A stretch of DNA of 64,000 nucleotides from Verrucomicrobiota bacterium (GTDB taxonomy: Bacteria; Verrucomicrobiota; Verrucomicrobiia; Opitutales; Opitutaceae). The stretch is from positions 62,001-126,000 of the forward strand of contig JAEZGX010000017.1 in NCBI GenBank assembly GCA_023416735.1, written 5' to 3'. Positions 28,025 through 35,497 of this stretch are shown in pieces. Under the pieces are notes generated by a model. The model was not told the DNA's origin, ran no database searches, and saw only the letters and a program-made list of their open reading frames with translations. Numbering within the stretch: the stretch's first letter is position 1; the number at the start of each line of letters is the position of its first letter. Position numbers and translations under genes: made by a program.

Positions 28025-28080
28025 GTCAAACCCGTCGCGCCGGGTTCACCGTTCGCAGGACAATACCGCGCTCGTCCGAC

Positions 28081-28182
28081 GCCGAGGGCCCGCGCTACCA
28101 CGAAATCTACAAGGAAAACCTCCGCCGCTTCGCGCACGGCGACCCCCTGCTCCACCAGGTCGACAAATCCAAAGGCTACTAA
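28081..28182 (+). pseudogene. C-terminal remnant of a D-2-hydroxyacid dehydrogenase
   Basis: The frame from 28081 reads AEGPRYHEIYKENLRRF, then AHGDPLLHQVDKSKGY and a stop. This closely resembles the conserved C-terminal tail of D-2-hydroxyacid dehydrogenases (typical form: ENLRRY, GEPLLN, VVDKRRGY). No other part of such an enzyme is present: the sequence upstream belongs to the deaminase in another frame. It looks like the stub left after a deletion or an insertion of the deaminase gene. Identification rests on about 33 residues. Confidence 0.7.
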
Positions 28183-28217
28183 CCGCCAGCCAAACCGTCG
28201 CAGGCGGGCGCTCCGTC

Positions 28218-28246
28218 ACCTTTGCGCCCTCTGCGCCCTTTGCGCG
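28218..28246. repeat. Low-complexity repeat (CTTTGCGCCCT type)
   Basis: CTTTGCGCCCTCTGCGCCC followed by TTTGCGCGAGG is an imperfect tandem of a CTTTGCGCC unit, close to the gltX 3' end. It has the same style as the other intergenic arms, but only this copy was seen. Confidence 0.45.
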
Positions 28247-28266
28247 AGGTCCTTACCTCAACAGAG

Positions 28267-29655
28267 TCACGCGCCCAAAAACCTTCCAAATCTCCCAATC
28301 ACCCTCTCCTTGCCTAACACCCGTATCATTCCCGTGATACTCGGCCCGACATTCGTCCCCGACAACGCCAGCCGCGCCGCCGGCTGATAATCGCCGAACC
28401 CCAATCCTTTTTCCGTCGCGAGTTTCTTGATCCCTTCCTCGATCGCCACCTCGCTCGCAAAATCGATTTGCCCGCTCGCCACCGCGTCCACGAGCTCTCG
28501 CATCCTCGCCTTCGGATCGCCCTTCCCCATCACCTTGTCGCGCACCTTCGCGTCCACCGCGAAATCCTCGGTGAAGAAATACGCCGTATACGCAGGCAAC
28601 TCCTCGACGCCTTTCACCTTCGGCTGCGCCAGGATCATCACCTCGCGAAAATAATTCGCGTCCGCCGCCAGCGCCGCCGCGGCCGCCGGACTCGCTGCGT
28701 GCGCCACAAAATACTCCCGCGCCTTGGCCACGAACTTCTCCGCCGGCAATTCCAGCAGATACGCCATGTTCATGTGCGCGAGTTTCTTGTCGTCGAACCG
28801 CGCATTGCTCTGGTTCACGCCCGGCAAATCGAACAACCGCACAATTTCCTCGATGGGCATCTTCTCGCGATCGTCGCCCGGATTCCACCCGAGCAGACTC
28901 AGAAAGTTCACCAACGCCTCCGGCAGATATCCGCGCCGCTGATACTCTTCGATCAGCGCTCCTTGATCGCGTTTCGACATCTTCCCGGGGCCATTCTGCT
29001 TCAAGATCAGCGGAATGTGCGCGAACTGCGGCACCGCTGCTCCGAGCGCCTTGAAGAGCTCCACGTGCTTGCTCGTGTTCGACAAATGATCTTCGCCGCG
29101 AATCACGTGCGTGATGTTCATCGCGATGTCGTCCACGACGTTCACGAAGTGAAACACCGGATTTCCGTCCGAACGGAAAATCACGAAATCCTCGTCCTCC
29201 ACCCGCTCCACGCGTCCGCGTATCCGATCCTCAATTACAGTCGGTGCGACCTTGACTTTCGTCACCGTCTTCTTCCGGTGCTCGTCAAACACCTCGTAAC
29301 GATCACCCAGCAATTTGAACCAGATCGCCCCGTCTTTCTCATACGTCCGTCCCGCATCGCGCAGCTTCTGCAGATACTCCGCATAAACCTGCGCCCGCTC
29401 GCTCTGCCGATACGGACCAAAATCGCCGCCGACCTTCGGACCTTCGTCCCAATTCATCCCGAGCCACGTCAGCGAATCGTAGATCACATTCAGGAACTGC
29501 TCGCTGTTGCGCTCCTTGTCCGTGTCCTCGATCCGCAGGATGAACGTCCCGCCCGTGTGCCGCGCATACAGCCAGTTGAACAGCGCCGTGCGCGCACTGC
29601 CGATGTGAAAGAAACCCGTGGGACTGGGAGCGAAACGAACGCGAACCGTGGACAT
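28267..29655 (-). CDS. gltX: Glutamyl-tRNA synthetase
   Basis: 462-aa class I aminoacyl-tRNA synthetase that charges tRNA-Glu. The ATG at 29655 (STVRVRFAPSPTGFFHIGSA) gives the canonical N-terminus with the HIGH motif as HIGS. The KMSKS loop is KMSKR, near residue 240. The C-terminal helical anticodon-binding domain is complete and shows the QIDFASEVAIEEGIKKLA block. Because gatCAB is present in the same window, this enzyme may be a non-discriminating form that also charges tRNA-Gln, or the amidotransferase may serve tRNA-Asn. The sequence seen here does not decide between these. Confidence 0.95.
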   Translation of the reverse strand: MSTVRVRFAPSPTGFFHIGSARTALFNWLYARHTGGTFILRIEDTDKERNSEQFLNVIYDSLTWLGMNWDEGPKVGGDFGPYRQSERAQVYAEYLQKLRDAGRTYEKDGAIWFKLLGDRYEVFDEHRKKTVTKVKVAPTVIEDRIRGRVERVEDEDFVIFRSDGNPVFHFVNVVDDIAMNITHVIRGEDHLSNTSKHVELFKALGAAVPQFAHIPLILKQNGPGKMSKRDQGALIEEYQRRGYLPEALVNFLSLLGWNPGDDREKMPIEEIVRLFDLPGVNQSNARFDDKKLAHMNMAYLLELPAEKFVAKAREYFVAHAASPAAAAALAADANYFREVMILAQPKVKGVEELPAYTAYFFTEDFAVDAKVRDKVMGKGDPKARMRELVDAVASGQIDFASEVAIEEGIKKLATEKGLGFGDYQPAARLALSGTNVGPSITGMIRVLGKERVIGRFGRFLGA

Positions 29656-29740
29656 GCGAATGAAGTGTGCTTCTTGAATCGTGAAAACGCTGAGCAAGAA
29701 CCACCCCTTTCCCGCTGTCAAAGCGCCTTCGCCTCCCTGT

Positions 29741-29817
29741 CTTGCTCGTGATTCGCGCTCTTGCTCTGCTCCTCTCATCGCATCCGATCACGAGCACGAT
29801 TCACGATCACGAGCACG
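29741..29817. repeat. Paired inverted repeat, family C
   Basis: Arm 29741-29768 (CTTGCTCGTGATTCGCGCTC...) is an imperfect inverted match to arm 29785-29817, which contains CACGAGCACGATTCACGATC. The element fills the divergent interval between gltX and the M14 peptidase and runs up to the peptidase ATG. Related copies are at 37469-37543 and, more diverged, 60414-60493. Confidence 0.75.
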
Positions 29818-30576
29818 ATGACTTCCCCTGTTAATCCGGCCTTCACCCCCTCCGACCTCGTTCGCCGTTTCGAACACGCTGCTCGCGCCGCCAAATTCCG
29901 CATCGATCATTTCGGCTCCATCGCCGGCGTTCCCCTCCTCGCGCTCACCAAACGCACGCCCGGCCCGCGCCCGCGCCTCTACTTTTCCGCCGGCATTCAC
30001 GGCGACGAGCCCGCCGGACCGCTCGCACTCCTCGACATGCTCGAATCCGGCGTTTTCGACTCCCGCGCCAATTGGTTCCTTTGCCCGCTGCTCAATCCCA
30101 CCGGCTTTCTCCGTGGCACCCGCGAAAACGTCGACGGCGTCGATCTCAACCGCGACTACAAACACCTCGCCTCTTCAGAAATCCGCGCTCACGTCCGCTG
30201 GCTCCAGCGCCAACCGAACTTCGACTTCACCATCTGCCTCCACGAGGACTGGGAATCCAAAGGCTTCTACCTTTACGAACTCAACTCGACCAACCGCCCC
30301 AGCTACGTTGATGCGATGCTCGCCGCGGTCGAAAAATGCTGCCCGATCGAAACCGCCGCCATCATCGATGGCCGAGAATCCGTCGCGCGCGGCATCATCC
30401 GCCCGATCGCCGACCCGCTTCAACGCGAACAATGGCCCGAAGCCATCTACCTCGTCGCCCATCATACCCACCTCACCTACACGCTCGAGTCCCCGTCCGC
30501 CCTCGATCTCCCCACCCGCACCCGCGCCCTCCGCAGCGCCGTCGAAGCATCTCTTCCCCATCAACAGATTGATTAA
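29818..30576 (+). CDS. M14-type zinc carboxypeptidase/aspartoacylase-like protein
   Basis: 252-aa enzyme of the M14 zinc carboxypeptidase/AstE-AspA clan. The ATG at 29818 (TSPVNPAFTPSDLV) is chosen because the upstream frame runs through repeat C. The zinc site begins with AGIHGDEPAGP (HxxE). The catalytic region shows GVDLNRDYKHL, and the third ligand is probably His in ICLHEDWESKG. The protein lacks a signal peptide, so it is cytosolic. Family members remove C-terminal residues from peptides or N-acyl groups from amino acids; the exact substrate is unknown. The stop codon overlaps an arm of repeat family A. Confidence 0.85.
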   Translation: MTSPVNPAFTPSDLVRRFEHAARAAKFRIDHFGSIAGVPLLALTKRTPGPRPRLYFSAGIHGDEPAGPLALLDMLESGVFDSRANWFLCPLLNPTGFLRGTRENVDGVDLNRDYKHLASSEIRAHVRWLQRQPNFDFTICLHEDWESKGFYLYELNSTNRPSYVDAMLAAVEKCCPIETAAIIDGRESVARGIIRPIADPLQREQWPEAIYLVAHHTHLTYTLESPSALDLPTRTRALRSAVEASLPHQQID

Positions 30577-30638
30577 CCACAAAGGCACAGAGACCCAGAG
30601 AATGCCGATCACCTCTGTGCCTCTGTGTCTCTGTGGTT
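30575..30638. repeat. Paired inverted repeat, family A
   Basis: Arm 30575-30600 (AACCACAAAGGCACAGAGAC...) pairs with arm 30612-30638 (CTCTGTGCCTCTGTGTCT, then CTGTGGTT) around an 11-base centre. It overlaps the peptidase stop codon on one side. On the other it supplies the last codons of the RluA gene (NHRDTEAQR). The same family flanks the GxxExxY gene and lies between pheS and pheT. Confidence 0.9.
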
Positions 30639-31451
30639 CAAATCCTCTCCAATTTTCTCCTCCCAGAAGCCCCGCATGTCCTCCGCCAGCGGCGCCGCGA
30701 AAACCCGCTCCACTCCCGCCGCGCGCAAATCGATCTCCGCGCAATGCAGCGCCTGACGCGGCAATAACAGTTTCTCCGCCATCGCCGGCGTCCAACCGCC
30801 ATCGATGAACTCTAGGTAAAGCCGATCGTCCGGCCCGTAGATTTTGTCTCCGATAATCGGATACCCGAGCCACTGCGCATGCGCTCGGATCTGGTGCTTC
30901 CTTCCCGTCTCCGTCACCACCCGCACCAGTGAAAACGCGCCACCCGGCGCCACCGCCTCCGGCGCGAAATGCGTGACCGCCCGCTGTCCGCCTTGCTCGA
31001 CCACGGCCGATTTCACGAACACCGGACTGTTCACGTCATCTCCCAGCGCCCGATCCACCGTCACAGCCTCTTTCAATTCACCCCACACGATCGCGCGATA
31101 AACCTTTCCCACTTTCCGCTCCTGCATCGCGACCTGCAGCCGGCTGGCCATCTTCGCATCCTTCGCGATCACCACCACGCCGCTCGTCTCGCGATCCAGC
31201 CGAAACACCAGGTGCACCGTTTCCAACCGCGTATACTCCCGCGCCGCGCCCACCAAACTCGACCAGGGTCCCGCCTTCGAAGGATGACACACCACGTCGC
31301 CCGGCTTCCCGATCACCAGCAAGCGCTCATCTTCGAACAGGATCCACGACTTCAATTCTTCCTCCGCAATCAGCCGCGCCGGCCCTTGCGACATCCGCCT
31401 CGGCCACGCACACGCCCGCCGCGAAAACCCGTCAAACTCCTCCTTGCTCAT
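30609..31451 (-). CDS. RluA family pseudouridine synthase
   Basis: 280-aa RNA pseudouridine synthase. The start at 31451 is fixed by a 4-base ATGA overlap with the SDR stop codon. The catalytic Asp lies in VFRLDRETSGVVV, the RluA motif HRLD-x-x-T-S-G with Phe in place of the usual His. Other family blocks are VYRAIVWG, ETGRKHQIRAHA and GYPIIGDKIYG. There is no S4 domain, so the protein resembles the RluA/RluC-like short group; the target uridine is unknown. The last nine residues are encoded by the arm of repeat family A and are unlikely to be part of the original protein. Confidence 0.9.
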   Translation of the reverse strand: MSKEEFDGFSRRACAWPRRMSQGPARLIAEEELKSWILFEDERLLVIGKPGDVVCHPSKAGPWSSLVGAAREYTRLETVHLVFRLDRETSGVVVIAKDAKMASRLQVAMQERKVGKVYRAIVWGELKEAVTVDRALGDDVNSPVFVKSAVVEQGGQRAVTHFAPEAVAPGGAFSLVRVVTETGRKHQIRAHAQWLGYPIIGDKIYGPDDRLYLEFIDGGWTPAMAEKLLLPRQALHCAEIDLRAAGVERVFAAPLAEDMRGFWEEKIGEDLNHRDTEAQR

Positions 31452-32275
31452 CGCTTCGGATTCTCCACCCGCGACATCCGATACCGCCCCACCACCTTCT
31501 CCGCCGCCCACGTCGCCAGACGCTTCGGCGCCATGCCGCCCACGATCGCAGAAATCTTATTCTTCCAACCCGTCACCACCAAACCCCTCCCTTTCCCCAT
31601 CGCGCGCAACGACTCCTCCGCCACCGCTTCAGCCGACATGCTCAATCCGTCCGCCACGCTCCCTTTCTTCAATCCCGCCCGCCGAAAAAACTCCGTCTTC
31701 GTCGGCCCCGGGCACACCGCCATCGCCCGCACTCCGCTGCCTTTCAACTCCGCGTCCAACGCCAGCGTCCAGTGCAGCACAAACGCCTTCGACGCCCCAT
31801 ACGTCGCCATATACGGGGTCGGCTGAAACGCCGCCGTCGACGCCACATTCATCACCACCCCGCCGCGCCGCTTGATCTCGGGCAGCAATCGCCCCGTCAG
31901 TTCCACGAGCGCGCGGATGTTAACATCTAATAGTTCGAGCTGATGGCTTAAGCTAGGCTCAGGAAATGCGCCATACGCGCCGAAGCCACTATTGTTGATG
32001 AGCAGCACCCGCCCCGCTGGCACATCGCGATTTAACCACCCCAACACGGCTTCCGCACCGCGTTCCACGGCTTCCCCATCACTTAAATCAGCTGCCACAT
32101 GGCGCAGCTTAAGCTGCGCTACATTTATGGCCGGCTCCGTCCTAGACAGGTTGCAAAACAGGAGCTGCGGCCGCAGTCTCCCGCATAGTTCGATGAACGA
32201 TTTTCCAATACCGGAAGATCCGCCCGTCACAACGACGGCCGAGAAAGTTTGGAGCGCTTCGCGTGGCGAGGACAC
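31448..32275 (-). CDS. Short-chain dehydrogenase/reductase
   Basis: 275-aa SDR enzyme. The N-terminal cofactor motif is VVVTGGSSGIGKSFIE (TGxxxGIG), followed by LLINNSGFGAYGAF (NNxG variant). The catalytic Ser is in VMNVAST and the Tyr-Lys pair in YGASK. A C-terminal basic segment (WKNKISAIVGGMAPKRLATW) resembles membrane-associated SDRs of the DltE/YqjQ type. The N-terminal half (about 31900-32270) uses more A/T-rich codons than its neighbours, a possible sign of recombination. It is translationally coupled to the RluA gene downstream by a 4-base overlap. Substrate unknown. Confidence 0.9.
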   Translation of the reverse strand: MSSPREALQTFSAVVVTGGSSGIGKSFIELCGRLRPQLLFCNLSRTEPAINVAQLKLRHVAADLSDGEAVERGAEAVLGWLNRDVPAGRVLLINNSGFGAYGAFPEPSLSHQLELLDVNIRALVELTGRLLPEIKRRGGVVMNVASTAAFQPTPYMATYGASKAFVLHWTLALDAELKGSGVRAMAVCPGPTKTEFFRRAGLKKGSVADGLSMSAEAVAEESLRAMGKGRGLVVTGWKNKISAIVGGMAPKRLATWAAEKVVGRYRMSRVENPKR

Positions 32276-32347
32276 AGACGTCGAACAGGTGGAATTTCAG
32301 CCAGAGCCCTCGCTCTGGTCCTCTGAAACCAAAACAAACGGAGTATC

Positions 32348-32719
32348 ATGAACAGACAAAACGACCACGAACTCATCGTCTCAGGCATTCATCTCGACCT
32401 CACTCCTTCCCTTAAAACGTTCGTGCGAGAGAAAGCCCAACGATTGTTTCGTCACGAGGATCGCATCGTGCGGATCCGCGTGGAGTTGGAATGCGACCGC
32501 AACGAAGCCGTCGCCCACCGGTTCAAGGCCAAAGGCCACATTGAAATCCACGGCCCCGACATGAACGCCGCCGTTCAAGCCGACGAGTGCCACAAAGCCA
32601 TCTCGCTGCTAGTCGACAAACTCGATCGCATGCTCGGCAAGCGGCACCACCTCCGGAAAACTCGCCGCCATCAAATCGACACCCAAGTCGAGCACCCCGC
32701 ACTCCTCAAAGCGGTCTAA
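32348..32719 (+). CDS. hpf: Ribosome hibernation factor (HPF/RaiA family)
   Basis: 123-aa ribosome-associated factor of the short HPF/YfiA type. It opens with IVSGIHLDLTPSLKTFVREK (the beta1-helix1 of the fold) and has ECDRNEAVAHRFKAKGHIEI in the central strands. The Asp/Ala-rich block NAAVQADECHKAISLLVDKL forms helix 2. Such proteins bind the 30S decoding region and silence ribosomes in slow growth or stress. The long-HPF dimerisation domain is absent. A GGAG sequence lies 5 bases before the ATG, one of the few Shine-Dalgarno-like sites in the window. The gene is monocistronic, ended by a strong terminator. Confidence 0.92.
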   Translation: MNRQNDHELIVSGIHLDLTPSLKTFVREKAQRLFRHEDRIVRIRVELECDRNEAVAHRFKAKGHIEIHGPDMNAAVQADECHKAISLLVDKLDRMLGKRHHLRKTRRHQIDTQVEHPALLKAV

Positions 32720-32744
32720 ACTCCTCCGCTCCCTCTAGCACGCA

Positions 32745-32772
32745 GGGCGGGCCTTCAAACCCGCCCTTTTTT
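32745..32772 (+). terminator. Intrinsic terminator after hpf
   Basis: 7-bp stem (GGGCGGG pairing with CCCGCCC) with an 8-base loop, then six T. The stem shares the GGGCGGGTTT-type sequence of the terminator at 21289. Oriented for the plus strand. Confidence 0.9.
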
Positions 32773-32824
32773 CATGCCCGAATTGTCGGGCCGGGTCTCC
32801 CGACCCCGCCGCCCGCAAGTCCCT

Positions 32825-32853
32825 GCTCTCTGTGCCTCCGTGCCTCTGTGGTT
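32825..32853. repeat. Single arm of repeat family A
   Basis: GCTCTCTGTGCCTCCGTGCC followed by TCTGTGGTT matches the family A consensus closely. It sits 10 bases beyond the ftsZ stop codon. No opposite arm is visible within the gap. Confidence 0.75.
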
Positions 32854-32863
32854 AACTCCCCCC

Positions 32864-34168
32864 TCACACCACAATCTTTATCCCCTTCCGCAAATACGTC
32901 GGCACATCCAAATCCTGCCCGTCGAAAAGATTTCGATCCGTCTTTTCGAAATGTCCGCGGCTCTCGATCTCCCCAAATCCAAACTCTTCCTGCGCAATCT
33001 TCGCGGCCGCTTGCGCCGCCGCTTTCTCCAACGACATCTCGGTCTGCGCCGGCTCCACCGGCCGCACCGCTCCCGCCGTCGCCGTCACCACGCCGTCGAA
33101 CATTCCCTGTGCGCCCGCCGCGGCCTCGGTTCGCGCCGGAGCCGCTTTCCGTGCGGGCACCGGCCGACGCGAGAACCCGCCCGCGCGCCCACCCATCTCG
33201 CTCGTTCCGATCACACACACTTCGACGCGATTCTGCATCCCTTCATCGATCACCGCCCCCATGATGATGTGCGACTCCCGCCCAAACTGCTCCGTGATCG
33301 CTGTCATCAACTCGTTCACTTTCGCGAGCGTCAGATCCGTTCCGCCGATGATATTCACCAACAACCGATCCGCCTTCCGCGAAAACTCCGGCGTGTGCAG
33401 CAGCGGACACAGCTTCAAACTCGCCACCGCATCCGCCACCGCGTTCTCCCCCGCACCTTCACCGAGCCCGAACAAGGTCTTTCCGCCCCGCTGCTGAAAC
33501 GCCTGCCGCAGCGTCGCGAAATCCAGGTTGATCAACCCGGTCTTGAACAACATCGCCCAAATCGACTTCACCCCGCGCCCCATCCACTCGTCCGCCCGCG
33601 CAAACGAATCCAGCACCGTCTCGTTCTCCGCCGCTTCCTGCAGCAGCACGTCATTCGGCAGCGGTATCACCGCATCGCATACACGACGCAACGCCCCCAA
33701 TCCCTCCTCCGCCTGCTTCAACCGCCGCCCACCTTCGAAGGAAAACGGCATCGTCACAAACGCGATCACCAGCGCGCCTTGCTCCGACGCGATTTCAGCC
33801 ACCACCGGCAGCGCGCCGCTCCCCGTTCCACCGCCCATCCCGCCAAACAAAAACACCAGATCGCACTCCTTCACCACGTTCGCGATCTTCTCGCGATCCG
33901 CTTCCGCCGCTTCTCGCCCAAGTTCCGGATCGCCGCCCGCGCCCAACCCGCGCGTCACGCTCATCCCGATCAACACCTTGTCCTGCACCGGCGAACTCGC
34001 CAGCGCCTGATAATCCGTGTTCACGACCGCCAGTTGCAGCCGCTCCAGGTTCTCCATTTTCAACCGATCGACCGCATTCGATCCCGCCCCGCCCACACCC
34101 ACCAGCTTGATCGCAATGCTCCGATCCGTGAGCAACGAGTGCTCGAGAGGAAGTTCGTTCAAATTCAT
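32864..34168 (-). CDS. ftsZ: Cell division protein FtsZ
   Basis: 434-aa tubulin-like GTPase that forms the cytokinetic ring. The ATG at 34168 (MNLNELPLEHS) is preferred over a start 27 bases upstream. The P-loop-like signature GGGTGSG is at residues 112-118 and VGGAGSNAVDR at ~25-35. The T7 synergy loop reads N214-L-D216-F-A-T219, where the usual second acid (Asp212 of E. coli) is Thr. A short Ala-rich linker leads to a recognisable C-terminal peptide (LDVPTYLRKGIKIVV) for FtsA binding. It is the last gene of the dcw cluster and is separated from ftsA by repeat D. Confidence 0.96.
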   Translation of the reverse strand: MNLNELPLEHSLLTDRSIAIKLVGVGGAGSNAVDRLKMENLERLQLAVVNTDYQALASSPVQDKVLIGMSVTRGLGAGGDPELGREAAEADREKIANVVKECDLVFLFGGMGGGTGSGALPVVAEIASEQGALVIAFVTMPFSFEGGRRLKQAEEGLGALRRVCDAVIPLPNDVLLQEAAENETVLDSFARADEWMGRGVKSIWAMLFKTGLINLDFATLRQAFQQRGGKTLFGLGEGAGENAVADAVASLKLCPLLHTPEFSRKADRLLVNIIGGTDLTLAKVNELMTAITEQFGRESHIIMGAVIDEGMQNRVEVCVIGTSEMGGRAGGFSRRPVPARKAAPARTEAAAGAQGMFDGVVTATAGAVRPVEPAQTEMSLEKAAAQAAAKIAQEEFGFGEIESRGHFEKTDRNLFDGQDLDVPTYLRKGIKIVV

Positions 34169-34183
34169 GGAAAAAGAGTTCTC

Positions 34184-34272
34184 CCCGCGCCCCACGCGAA
34201 ACCACGCGAAACAAAATTCACCCTCGTCATCGCTTTGGTCCTTTTTCGCGCCCTTTCGCGTGTTTCGCGGGA
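34184..34272. repeat. Paired inverted repeat, family D, between ftsA and ftsZ
   Basis: Arm 34184-34216 (CACGCGAAACCACGCGAAAC core) pairs imperfectly with arm 34243-34272 (TTTCGCGTGTTTCGCGGG). It fills most of the 114-base ftsA-ftsZ interval and could influence the ftsZ mRNA level. A single related arm is at 27449. Confidence 0.75.
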
Positions 34273-34282
34273 AAATGAAAAA

Positions 34283-35497
34283 TCACGAGGTCGCAAACAA
34301 CCGCTTCACACCCGACAAAAACCCACCGCTCTTACGCGGCGCCGTCGTCTTTTCGTTGTGCGCGCTCACGCCGTAATACAACAGGCCCAGCGCCGTGTTG
34401 TAACCCGGATCGCGCAAATTCTCCGCCACCCAGCCCGGCGTCTCTCCCAGATGCGCCGGCACGCCGAACACCTTCGCCGCCGCTTCCGCGATCCCCGTCA
34501 ACTTCGCCGTCCCTCCCGTCAACACCACGCCGGCCGCGCAGGTCTCCGGCGAAAACGCATTCCCGAGCTTCTTCTTCACGACTTCGAACAACTCCCACGT
34601 CCGCGCCGCCGTGATCTGCTCGATCGCCTGACGCGAGAACTGCCGATCGCCGATCGCGAAATTACCATCCAGCCACACTTTGTCGTTCTTGTCTTTCGCC
34701 TGCACCGTCGCGCGCCCAAAGCGCAGCTTCAATTTCTCCGCCTGCCCTTCGGTCAACCGCAGGCCGATGCTCAAGTCGTTCGTCAGATGCGTGCCGCCCA
34801 CCGGCACCACGCCCGTCGTGTGCGCCACGCCATCGCGATACAGCGCGAAATCCGTCGTCCCCGCGCCGATATCGATCGCCAGCACGCCATGCTGACGTTC
34901 CTCCGGCGTCGTCACCATGTGACCCGACGCCAGACTCGCCAGCACCAGTTCCCGCACTTCGAGATTAAACCCGCGGATCACATGGATGTTGTCCGCCAGC
35001 CGCTGCTCCTGGCCGTGCACCGTCCAATAACCCACTTCCAACCTCTGCCCGACCAAGTTCTCCGGCGACGTCGGCACGATCCGCCCATCCACGCGAAACG
35101 GCCGACGAATATGATGCACCACCATCCGTCCGCTCGGCAGCTCCTTCGATCGCGCCAGATCGCACACAGTGCGGATGTCGTCGCGATCGATCATGTTGTC
35201 CGCCGCTTTCACGTTGACCGCCGCTTCGTTGTAAAACCCTTCCAGATGCCCGCCCGTCTGCGCGAGAAACACCAGATCGATCTTCTCCCCCGCATCTCGC
35301 TCCGCCTGCTCCAACGCACTGTGCGTGCAATCGCTCGCCGCTTTGTAGTCGACCACGTTTCCTTTGATCACGCCGCGCGACGAACACTCGCCATGCCCGA
35401 TGATCGCGAGTTCACGGCCCGTGTATTCGCCGACGAGAACAGTGGTTTTCGATGTGCCGATTTCGACGGCGCCGATGAAAGTGGTGCGGGAGCTCAC
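34283..35497 (-). CDS. ftsA: Cell division protein FtsA
   Basis: 404-aa actin-like membrane tether for FtsZ. I use the GTG at 35497, which overlaps the ftsQ stop as GTGA. The long upstream frame is antisense-like sequence inside ftsQ. Phosphate-binding block 1 is GAVEIGTSKTTVLVGE at the start. The second lies in VLAIDIGAGTTDFALY (~residue 195), and VVLTGGTAKLTGI marks the adenosine motif. The 1C domain lies between. The C-terminus GGFLSGVKRLFATS is an amphipathic membrane-targeting helix as expected. Confidence 0.95.
   Translation of the reverse strand: MSSRTTFIGAVEIGTSKTTVLVGEYTGRELAIIGHGECSSRGVIKGNVVDYKAASDCTHSALEQAERDAGEKIDLVFLAQTGGHLEGFYNEAAVNVKAADNMIDRDDIRTVCDLARSKELPSGRMVVHHIRRPFRVDGRIVPTSPENLVGQRLEVGYWTVHGQEQRLADNIHVIRGFNLEVRELVLASLASGHMVTTPEERQHGVLAIDIGAGTTDFALYRDGVAHTTGVVPVGGTHLTNDLSIGLRLTEGQAEKLKLRFGRATVQAKDKNDKVWLDGNFAIGDRQFSRQAIEQITAARTWELFEVVKKKLGNAFSPETCAAGVVLTGGTAKLTGIAEAAAKVFGVPAHLGETPGWVAENLRDPGYNTALGLLYYGVSAHNEKTTAPRKSGGFLSGVKRLFATS

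Noticed and set aside
30630..30650. GGTTCAAATCC, resembling a tRNA T-arm
   Set aside because: It is the end of a repeat A arm beside the RluA coding region, and no acceptor, D or anticodon arm can be folded around it.
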